Shown: one piece after another, positions 7,692 to 13,873 of the stretch
Position numbering within the stretch: position 1 is the first letter of the stretch
How the letters are laid out: each line of letters begins with the position of its first letter
Source of the DNA: Prevotella sp.
GTDB taxonomy: Bacteria; Bacteroidota; Bacteroidia; Bacteroidales; Bacteroidaceae
Assembly (NCBI GenBank): GCA_020026195.1
Contig: JAHHQW010000056.1
Span: forward strand, 1 to 13,873
Direction: 5' to 3'
Length of the DNA stretch: 13,873 nucleotides
Translations under genes and position numbers: made by a program
The notes under the pieces: generated by a model
What the model was told of the DNA's origin: nothing
Databases searched by the model: none
Seen by the model: only the letters and a program-made list of their open reading frames with translations

Positions 7692-10600
7692 CTAATCTGC
7701 TAATAATACAAACTCGGCAGCAGTAGCGAAATCATATCCGCGATATGCGTTAAGACCACGGAAACGGATGTAACGTGCCTTAACGGGCTTATCGAACATT
7801 ATCTTCTGCGCATTAGTGGTGTCGCCTAATGTGCCGCGATGAATGGGACTGCCCCACTCCTTTCCGTCGTTGCTTACATATATCTCATAGTCCTTTACCC
7901 AGCCGTTGCCGTTATCCATGCGGTGTGTATAGATAAATCCTCGCATCAGTTTCTCTGATGATGCATCGAAATCTATCCAGTGGGGATATTTAGCCATCGT
8001 GATGCTGTACATGGTGTGCCATACCGTACTTACGTCACCGTCGGTGAGATGTGAGGCATCACCATAACCGGTTTCTTCGCTTGAGGCGTAGACTACCTGT
8101 AATGGAACGTCGGTTATCTGAGAATAACTTGCCGACATACGGAGCGCAGGACTGTCCTTATACCATGTGCTGACCGTTCCGCCACGTCGCATTTCCACAG
8201 GCTCTTTGTATTCTGAAGCCTTACGGTTTCCATTTACCGAATACATTATCTTACAGTCGGGATATGGTGACGAGAGTGTAAGATTTCCGTTGCGGTCGCG
8301 CGACATCATAATTGGTTTCTCGCCTGATGCCACAACTTTTGCGCTCTCCGTAATCTGCGACGGCATGGCTCTGCCGATGTTCAGCGGACGGATTATGAAA
8401 CCGAAACGTGTGTCGAGGGCACGCGCACGATCGGGAACTAACGGACCACCCTGTCCGCAGCTGTTACCGCCCAGTCCTGTTACCTTTGCGTCAAGATGTA
8501 CGTGTACTGCCTTGCTCTCAGGCAACTGGTAACTATGTGCTGCTCCTGCTATTTCGAGTGCGCTCCAGGGAAGTGCCGATACCGACATGATGCCGTCGGC
8601 AATGAAGAGTGCTCCGCGTCCTGATGCGTCAGTGAGTGACATCCAGCGTACGTCTTCGCGGTTGCCCATGGTCTGTGGCTTGGGAAGTATTATCTCGTCG
8701 CCTACCTTCTGTGCATAGAGTTCAATGTTCTGTGACACCTTGCGGTCGTTATAGTTGTTTACAGGTCCGCGACCGTAATAGTGCATGTTGTCGTATTCCG
8801 CAGGCATCTGGAAGGCGTAGCCTATGCGTGCGAGGTCTACTGATGTGTTGTTGGATGTTATTGCACTCTGTAGTTCTATCGAGCCGTCGGGATAAATGGT
8901 GTATATCTGATTGGTAGTAAACTTAAAGCCGTCTGGTCCCATAGGAGCATCCTTACGGTCTTGAAATTTATATACACCGTCGGGCTTGCGGTTTACTGTT
9001 CCTGCCTGCTGCAAGAAACCTGTATACGGAGCCTGACTCTCTACCGTGAAGGCAAGATGAATTACTCCGTCGCGTGTTACTTCAGACGATGAGTCGATTA
9101 CCTTATGCTTAAGATTATAGAGTCCGGTGCGTGCCCAGTTCTGTGCTGCCCAGTTGTCGTTGTCGGCAGGTGCGCGGAAACAGTCGAGCACTGGTCCGTA
9201 ACCGGGTTTCAGTATCTGCTGACCACTGTATGTAAGTGACGAGAGCGAACCTGTACGGGCATCAAACTGTGCCGTAAAGTCATCTCCTGATATGTTGATG
9301 ATATTGTTTATCAAAGTCTTCTTAAGTGGTTCTTTCTTAACTACATGCGAGAGATACGGAATATTCTCTGCGTGCTTTACGAGCAACTGCTCTTCCATCT
9401 GTACATAACCCTTCTCTGCCCAGGGTTTGTCGTTGTTAAGGGCAAACTGTACCTTTACGAAATATTCGCTCTGAGGGTCAAGTTCTGAATAGTCGTACGA
9501 CATGGTGTAGACAAGACTCTGGCGCGGACGAAGTAACATTCTCGGACCTTGCAGGGGCTGGTCTTTGAGAACACATGTGCCGTCTTTATAGAGTGACCAT
9601 GTAATGGTGTAATCGGCTAATGGGGTGAAATAGTTCTTATTGAATATCTCAACCTTTCCCTGTTTCATGTCTACAGGCTTTACGGCTACGTTCTGGTAAA
9701 CTTTCTTTACTTCATAATACTGTGCCTTCGGTGTAAGGTCGGGACGTGTTATACCGTTCATGCAGAACATTCCGTCGTTAGGATTGTCACCGAAATCGCC
9801 TCCGTAAGCCCAGAACTTATCGCCTGTCTTCTTGTCGTAATAGTTCACTGCCTGGTCGGTCCAGTCCCATATTGCACCGCCCATTACGTAGTTGGTGCTC
9901 TCTATGGCATTCCAGTAGTCAATCAGATTACCGCAGGCATTACCCATTGAGTGTGCGTACTCTGAAATGTGGAAGGGGTATTTTATGTCGTAAGTTCCGG
10001 TGGCTGCACCATTAATCCATGCTATCGACGGGTACTGGTTTGAACCCATGTCCACGATGTCGTTATTGCGTTCGTACTGTACCGGACGACTGACATCGTA
10101 CTGCTTTATGGCGTCGTAGGCTGCCACGAAGTTATTACCCGGACCTGCCTCGTTGCCAAGACTCCAGATACATACCGAGGGGTGGTTTACGGTGGCGTGT
10201 ACCATCTCCATGCAGCGTGCCACATGGGCGTTCTTCCATTCTATAGGATGTGATATTGATGCCTCGCCATACATATATTCGTGACTCTCTACGTTGGCTT
10301 CGTCTTCAAGGTAGATGCCGTATTTATCGCAGAGGTAGTACCAGTAGGGAGCGCACGGATAATGTGAATTGCGTACGTGATTGATGTTGGCGCGTTTCAT
10401 TAACAGCACTTCCTTTTCCATCTGCTCGCGGGTGATGGCGTGACCTCGTTCGGGATTTGTCTCGTGACGGTTTACGCCTTTCATCTTAATCGGCTGTCCG
10501 TTAAGATAATAGTAGCGTCCTGCCTTTCCGAACTCATCAGCTTCTGCCGGGGTGTCTTTAATCTCTATCGTGCGGAATCCTACGTTTGCCGAGACGGTCT

Positions 10601-11741
10601 CTATCACGCGGTTCTTCTTATCCTTAAGCTGTCCTACGAGGACGTATCTGTAAGGGAGTTCGGCACTCCACGGACGGATATTTTCTGCTTTCAGGGTGAT
10701 GTTTACCTCTGTTTCGTCTCCGCCGTTAATCTTTGGTGCTGCAACGGTTACCTGTGCGCCCTTTACGGGTGTGGTGGCATCGCCATAGAGTGTGCAGGCG
10801 TAGAGCGAATAGGTGATGCTGCCCGCACCCGACTTCTTTGCCGATGTGTTCTTGAGATATGTCGTGATGTCGAGTGATGCCTGTCTGTTGTTGTATGCAG
10901 GGATTGCTCTGACGTCGCGTATCTGAAGTGCGGGCTTTGATGTAAGATATACGTCGCGGTAGATTCCGGGAAGTCGGAACATATCCTGTGACTCAAGGAA
11001 CGAGCCGTCGCTGCTGCGGTATACTTCGGCGGCAACGATGTTCTGTCCTTTTACGACATAGGGTGTGATGTCGAACTGTGCGAGGTTACGCGAGTTCTTT
11101 GAGAATCCTACGTAACGGCCGTTTATATAGAGATAGAAGAATGAGTCTGTACCGTCGAAGTTGATGTATATACGGCGGCCGTCCCAGTTGTCGGGAACGG
11201 TGAATGTACGGCGGTACGATCCTACTTCGTTGCGGTGGTTATATGTCACCCAGTCTGTAGGCGGCGTACGCATCACTCCTTTTTTCCAGTCGTCTTTTTC
11301 TATCTTATGCTCGAAGATTACTCTCTGATTGGTGTAGATAGGCACACCGTATTTCAGTGTTCCGTCGGTCTGAATGCCTGCTACGTTCCAGTTCATGGGC
11401 ACTTCTACCCTGTCCCACTGCGAAACGTCATAGTCTGCCTTGAAGAATTCAGCGGGTCTTTTATCTGGTTCCGGCGACCAGCAGAACATCCATTCTCCGT
11501 TAAGTGTCTTATAGTACGTGCTGTTCTCCGGAAGAACTCTTCGTGCACTCTCTGTGTCGGGGAATGAGAAAAACCATGCGTGCGGCTGTTCTTTATTGTA
11601 TGCCAGCGAATCAACGCTCTGCCATTCCCATCCTGTGGGTGCCTTCATCTGCCCATAATAGTAGCCTCCGAGGTCGTCTGCCGATGCCGCGAAAGAAAGA
11701 AACATGCTGCTTATTATGAGTGTTGCTGATTTTTTAAACAT
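7692..11741 (-). CDS. Exported GH2 beta-galactosidase with C-terminal F5/8C (discoidin) domain
   Basis: A 1349-residue retaining beta-galactosidase of glycoside hydrolase family 2. It begins with a signal peptide (KK, hydrophobic stretch, likely cleavage after ASA at 19-21) with no lipobox Cys, so it is probably periplasmic or secreted. The sugar-binding and immunoglobulin-like domains cover about 75-400. The TIM barrel follows, with the LacZ-like RNSHYP (457-462), acid/base E531 in WSLGNEAG and nucleophile E594 in SEYAHSMGN. A Bgal_small-type beta-sandwich spans about 820-1120. Residues 1140-1200 look like a CHB_HEX_C-type linker domain, and 1205-1349 are an F5/8 type C module that probably binds glycan. 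It is about 300 residues longer than E. coli LacZ, mostly because of these C-terminal parts. The gene is monocistronic, with its own promoter and terminator and no SusC/SusD pair in view. The family is certain; the natural substrate (lactose, galactan or host glycan) cannot be told. Confidence 0.95.
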   Translation of the reverse strand: MFKKSATLIISSMFLSFAASADDLGGYYYGQMKAPTGWEWQSVDSLAYNKEQPHAWFFSFPDTESARRVLPENSTYYKTLNGEWMFCWSPEPDKRPAEFFKADYDVSQWDRVEVPMNWNVAGIQTDGTLKYGVPIYTNQRVIFEHKIEKDDWKKGVMRTPPTDWVTYNHRNEVGSYRRTFTVPDNWDGRRIYINFDGTDSFFYLYINGRYVGFSKNSRNLAQFDITPYVVKGQNIVAAEVYRSSDGSFLESQDMFRLPGIYRDVYLTSKPALQIRDVRAIPAYNNRQASLDITTYLKNTSAKKSGAGSITYSLYACTLYGDATTPVKGAQVTVAAPKINGGDETEVNITLKAENIRPWSAELPYRYVLVGQLKDKKNRVIETVSANVGFRTIEIKDTPAEADEFGKAGRYYYLNGQPIKMKGVNRHETNPERGHAITREQMEKEVLLMKRANINHVRNSHYPCAPYWYYLCDKYGIYLEDEANVESHEYMYGEASISHPIEWKNAHVARCMEMVHATVNHPSVCIWSLGNEAGPGNNFVAAYDAIKQYDVSRPVQYERNNDIVDMGSNQYPSIAWINGAATGTYDIKYPFHISEYAHSMGNACGNLIDYWNAIESTNYVMGGAIWDWTDQAVNYYDKKTGDKFWAYGGDFGDNPNDGMFCMNGITRPDLTPKAQYYEVKKVYQNVAVKPVDMKQGKVEIFNKNYFTPLADYTITWSLYKDGTCVLKDQPLQGPRMLLRPRQSLVYTMSYDYSELDPQSEYFVKVQFALNNDKPWAEKGYVQMEEQLLVKHAENIPYLSHVVKKEPLKKTLINNIINISGDDFTAQFDARTGSLSSLTYSGQQILKPGYGPVLDCFRAPADNDNWAAQNWARTGLYNLKHKVIDSSSEVTRDGVIHLAFTVESQAPYTGFLQQAGTVNRKPDGVYKFQDRKDAPMGPDGFKFTTNQIYTIYPDGSIELQSAITSNNTSVDLARIGYAFQMPAEYDNMHYYGRGPVNNYNDRKVSQNIELYAQKVGDEIILPKPQTMGNREDVRWMSLTDASGRGALFIADGIMSVSALPWSALEIAGAAHSYQLPESKAVHVHLDAKVTGLGGNSCGQGGPLVPDRARALDTRFGFIIRPLNIGRAMPSQITESAKVVASGEKPIMMSRDRNGNLTLSSPYPDCKIMYSVNGNRKASEYKEPVEMRRGGTVSTWYKDSPALRMSASYSQITDVPLQVVYASSEETGYGDASHLTDGDVSTVWHTMYSITMAKYPHWIDFDASSEKLMRGFIYTHRMDNGNGWVKDYEIYVSNDGKEWGSPIHRGTLGDTTNAQKIMFDKPVKARYIRFRGLNAYRGYDFATAAEFVLLAD

Positions 11742-11773
11742 GATAAATATTGTCTTTTGGTTTATTTTAGTGG

Positions 11774-11805
11774 CAAATATACTATGTTTTTACGTATTTT
11801 CCACA
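11774..11805 (-). promoter_or_regulatory. Probable Bacteroidota promoter of the beta-galactosidase gene
   Basis: On the minus strand, TATATTTG at 11781-11774 matches the -7 box TAnnTTTG. TGTG at 11805-11802, exactly 20 bases upstream, is a three-of-four match to the -33 box TTTG. Transcription would start near 11767, leaving about 25 bases before the ATG at 11741. The spacing mirrors that of the helicase promoter at 7365-7396. Confidence 0.68.
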
Positions 11806-11891
11806 GGTAATGTTACATAAATCCTTGACAAATGTGCTATTCTGTTACTATAAGCTATGATGATTTAGGTTTCGATACCTCATCGTAAATA

Positions 11892-12119
11892 ATGGTATGT
11901 CTGAGTGCTGCATTACATTCTAAAATGGTGAAAAATGGGGCAAAAACACGCTATTCAGGGACCTATTTTACGGTGTTTAGCAATAACCGCACCATAAAGA
12001 TGAATAAGCATAATTCCACACGTGCGGCTGAGGTAACGGTAAGCTATAGCTTCAACACAAGTAAAAGCAAATACTTAGGTAAGGGTGCTGGTAATTCAGA
12101 AGCAGAAAGATTAAAATAA
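11892..12119 (+). pseudogene. C-terminal remnant of an outer-membrane beta-barrel protein
   Basis: A 75-codon plus-strand frame whose last 45 or so residues (from about 11982) read like the end of a Bacteroidales TonB-receptor-like beta-barrel protein. There is an alternating final strand (AEVTVSYSFN, 46-55), then SKSKYLGKGAGNSEAERLK, close to the SKYKGTGAG...RL tail I know from that group. The first 20-odd residues resemble nothing, there is no signal peptide, and no barrel sequence was seen upstream. A complete gene would need some 700 more residues, so this is best read as a 3' stub left by deletion or rearrangement. The ATG at 11892 is therefore probably not a real start. It lies 112 bases before a terminator pointing the right way. 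The family call rests on memory of the tail motif. Confidence 0.5.
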
Positions 12120-12230
12120 ATTTTTAATCTGATTTTCTCGATAGTTTGCTAAAAGATACCGGACGGACTGTTATTTCTGTAATACAGATACTTATAATAG
12201 TGTCGGGAATATTGCCAGACGGACAATAAA

Positions 12231-12278
12231 AGAACCGGAGCAGAGCCTCTACAGGAGGATTCTGTTCCGGTTTTGTTT
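12231..12278. terminator. Strong stem-loop terminator, probably bidirectional
   Basis: A 13-bp stem (12233-12245 with 12260-12272, two G·U pairs, CCGG core) is capped by a further 4-bp CCTC/GAGG stem. On the plus strand TTTTGTTTT follows; on the minus strand the sequence after the stem is CTTTTATTGT. It lies 75 bases beyond the stop of the minus-strand surface-protein gene and 112 bases beyond the plus-strand barrel remnant, so it could end transcripts from both sides. Confidence 0.85.
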
Positions 12279-12353
12279 TAGGAGAAAACTGCCTCACGGC
12301 ACCTTTTCCTCTAATGCTTTTTAAGCGTATAGAGATTTGGTTTTAAAAGTCTA

Positions 12354-13873
12354 TTATCTTACATTAATCTTAACTGTACAGGGCTTTGTACGGTTGTTGT
12401 CAGCATAGTACATTACGAGGTAAACACCTTTGTGCAGACCTTCGTTGCGTACAGACTTACCCTGCATGTCGAATACGTTTGTTACTGTGTAACCTTCTGC
12501 AACCACTGCCTTGCCGTTTACTATTCTTACTTCGGGCTGTGCGTTGTCAGCATATTCGTCGATAGATGAATTGATTACTTCGTAAGGAACAGGCATTCCG
12601 TTGTTTACGTTTCCTGCTGCATACCATACTTCGGGCTGACGGTCGTGATTAAGTAATTTAAGCAGTGTACCGTTAGTCATTTCGTCTGTTGAAACACCAG
12701 TACCATATTCTGCAACACCTGTAAACATATCCTTATTATAGTAGCAGTTGGTTACGTCTGTCTGCTGACCGATGGGCGAAGGTATGATGATAGGCATGTG
12801 TTCTGTACCTGATGACTTGATTTCACCGCTGTTGTAGCAGTCTGTAATTGTGATGATGATACCACCCTTTTCCGGCTGGTCGTTGGGCATACTGCTGATA
12901 CCGCCTGCCTTTGAACCGAATGACTCTATAACACCTACGTTGGCGCAGTCGCTGATGGTTACTGACTCGCTGATGTAACCAACGATACCGCCTGCATATT
13001 CTACGCCTGTAGTAACGTTACCGTAGTTGATGCAGTTCATGACTATAGTAGGATTCTCGCATACACCGAGGATTCCGCCACCTGATGTCATTTCTACCTT
13101 TACCTCTGCCATATTTGTACAGTTGCTGATAACGGCATCCTCTGCAAGGAGAGCACCGCCTACTACACCGCCACCGTACATCTGGGTAACATTCACCTTT
13201 GTTCCTTCGCCTGCGTGACAGTTGTCTACGAGCGAACCCACGGTGATACCTACTACGGCACCTACTCCGGCTCCACCGGTAATGTTAGAGTTACTTACTG
13301 TTACGTTCTTTATGGCACCGTTCTGAACAAGACCGAAAAGACCTACCGCCATGTCCGAACTTCTTGATACGGTGAGGTTTGAGACAACATGACTGTCACC
13401 GTCAAAGTTTCCTGAGAATGGGAAACCTGCCATACCGATAGGACTTAATTTCTCTACAGATGACATATCAATATCATTAATCATCTTGAAGAATATGCCT
13501 GCATAATTATTGCCACCCTTAACGGCATCTGACAATGCAATGAAGTCGGCAGGTGTAGAAATCAGGTAAGGATCTGCTTCTGTTCCGGTACCGCCGCTAT
13601 AGAGAGTAGATTTGGCAATTTCGAAAGGAACTGGCATACCGTTGTTTACGTCTGCTGCTGCATACCATACTTCGGGCTGACGATCGCGGTTCAATAACTT
13701 GAGCAGCGCACCATTCTTCATGTCGTCTGTTACAACACCAGTACCATATTCTGCACTGCCTGTAAACATATCCTTGTTATAGTAGCAGTTGGTTATGTCT
13801 GTCTGCTGACCGATGGGAGAAGGTATGATGATAGGCATGTGTTCTGTACCTGATGACTTGATTTCACCGCTGT
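12354..13873 (-). CDS. GLUG-repeat surface protein with C-terminal sorting domain (5' end outside window)
   Basis: The last 505 codons of a large, probably cell-surface protein. The frame is open through the right edge, so the ATG at 13838 is internal: the residues before it match those before its repeat copy. Numbered from that codon, residues 81-186 open a GLUG-type beta-helix unit (GTGTEADPYLIST at 84-96, then NFDGDSHVVSNLTV and GLFG). About five GLUG-like repeats follow (190-216, 221-247, 252-276, 281-305, 310-341), each with GG(I/V)(V/L)G and then an N/D-C pair. A near-copy of residues 1-74 recurs at 348-421. The end (about 435-494) has NVFDMQGKSVRNEG...KGVYLV...KINVR, the pattern of a T9SS type A sorting domain, which would direct export and surface attachment. 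Ligand and role are unknown. It is the last gene before a terminator. Confidence 0.85.
   Translation of the reverse strand, partial: SGEIKSSGTEHMPIIIPSPIGQQTDITNCYYNKDMFTGSAEYGTGVVTDDMKNGALLKLLNRDRQPEVWYAAADVNNGMPVPFEIAKSTLYSGGTGTEADPYLISTPADFIALSDAVKGGNNYAGIFFKMINDIDMSSVEKLSPIGMAGFPFSGNFDGDSHVVSNLTVSRSSDMAVGLFGLVQNGAIKNVTVSNSNITGGAGVGAVVGITVGSLVDNCHAGEGTKVNVTQMYGGGVVGGALLAEDAVISNCTNMAEVKVEMTSGGGILGVCENPTIVMNCINYGNVTTGVEYAGGIVGYISESVTISDCANVGVIESFGSKAGGISSMPNDQPEKGGIIITITDCYNSGEIKSSGTEHMPIIIPSPIGQQTDVTNCYYNKDMFTGVAEYGTGVSTDEMTNGTLLKLLNHDRQPEVWYAAGNVNNGMPVPYEVINSSIDEYADNAQPEVRIVNGKAVVAEGYTVTNVFDMQGKSVRNEGLHKGVYLVMYYADNNRTKPCTVKINVR
12576..12832 (-). repeat. Intragenic direct repeat, copy B
   Basis: Downstream copy of a 257-base segment also found at 13617-13873, exactly 1041 bases (347 codons) away. 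It encodes the stretch from SGEIKSSGTEH through NCYYNKDMFTG and QPEVWYAA to NNGMPVPYEV. It differs from the other copy by scattered substitutions and no visible indel. Confidence 0.92.
13617..13873 (-). repeat. Intragenic direct repeat, copy A (continues past window)
   Basis: Upstream copy of the repeat at 12576-12832. The 55 bases at 13819-13873 are identical to the other copy and the match is still running at the window edge, so the duplicated segment is longer than seen here. Each copy covers the end of one GLUG unit and the spacer leading to the next part of the protein. Confidence 0.92.

Larger units (their letters stand above)
11742..12353. other. 612-base gap with regulatory sites and a gene remnant
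   Basis: From left to right this gap holds the leader and promoter of the beta-galactosidase gene (to 11805), about 85 bases with no recognisable signal, a short plus-strand fragment resembling a barrel-protein C-terminus (11892-12119), 110 bases with nothing assignable, a strong stem-loop terminator (12231-12278), and the 3' flank of the surface-protein gene. I see no tRNA, small RNA or insertion-sequence end in it. Confidence 0.6.

Noticed and set aside
10440..11567. Plus-strand frames of 110-145 codons antisense to the beta-galactosidase gene
   Set aside because: They run opposite a complete, well-matched GH2 coding sequence, have no recognisable domains and no promoter.
11851..11885. Hairpin with AGGT/ACCT and GATG/CATC arms in the gap upstream of the barrel remnant
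   Set aside because: It needs a four-base bulge, has no T-tract and matches no known riboswitch or attenuator pattern.
13836..13838. ATG at 13838 as the start of the surface protein
   Set aside because: The in-frame residues upstream match those preceding the internal repeat copy, so this Met lies within a repeat unit; there is no signal peptide after it.
12576..13873. Repeated segments as a CRISPR array or mobile element
   Set aside because: The repeats are long, in frame and inside one coding sequence, with a spacing of 347 codons; there are no short spacers, terminal inverted repeats or transposase.

Overview
The window looks like Bacteroidota chromosome, most likely a gut or oral Bacteroidales of the Prevotella/Bacteroides kind. 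Three things point there. Two minus-strand genes have the Bacteroidota promoter (TTTG, about 20 bases, then TAnnTTTG). A large secreted GH2 beta-galactosidase carries accessory C-terminal domains. A GLUG-type surface protein ends in what looks like a type IX secretion (T9SS) sorting domain. This placement is an inference; no rRNA or tRNA gene is present to confirm it.

Left part (1-7.6 kb) is AT-rich and defence-like. A large plus-strand gene, open at the left window edge, encodes the C-terminal 1371 residues of a protein best matched to DptH (DndH), the HerA-type ATPase of phosphorothioate-dependent DNA restriction. It has a PD-(D/E)xK-like motif and a C-terminal Walker A/B ATPase. A stem-loop separates it from a convergent minus-strand gene for a 1030-residue protein with a PLD-like nuclease domain, an SF2 DEAH helicase and a DUF3427 C-terminus. 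That gene has its own promoter, which rules out the longer TTG-started reading and places the start at the ATG at 7334. Together these look like one edge of a defence island; the dnd modification genes and dptF/dptG would be expected to the left of the window.

Middle part (7.6-11.8 kb) is richer in GC. It holds one monocistronic minus-strand gene for an exported GH2 beta-galactosidase (1349 aa) with both catalytic glutamates, a Bgal_small domain and a C-terminal F5/8 type C (discoidin) domain. It has its own promoter and a clear intrinsic terminator.

Right part (11.8-13.9 kb) has a 612-base gap containing a short plus-strand fragment that resembles the extreme C-terminus of a Bacteroidales outer-membrane beta-barrel protein, probably a gene remnant. 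A strong stem-loop terminator follows. Last comes the 3' part of a minus-strand surface protein made of GLUG-type repeats. A 257-base segment of this gene occurs twice, 1041 bases apart, and runs off the window, so the full gene is probably an array of 347-residue units.

The clearest leads are the DptH-like gene with its convergent PLD-helicase, the long-period tandem duplication in the surface protein, and the barrel remnant. No CRISPR array, tRNA, rRNA or insertion sequence was seen.
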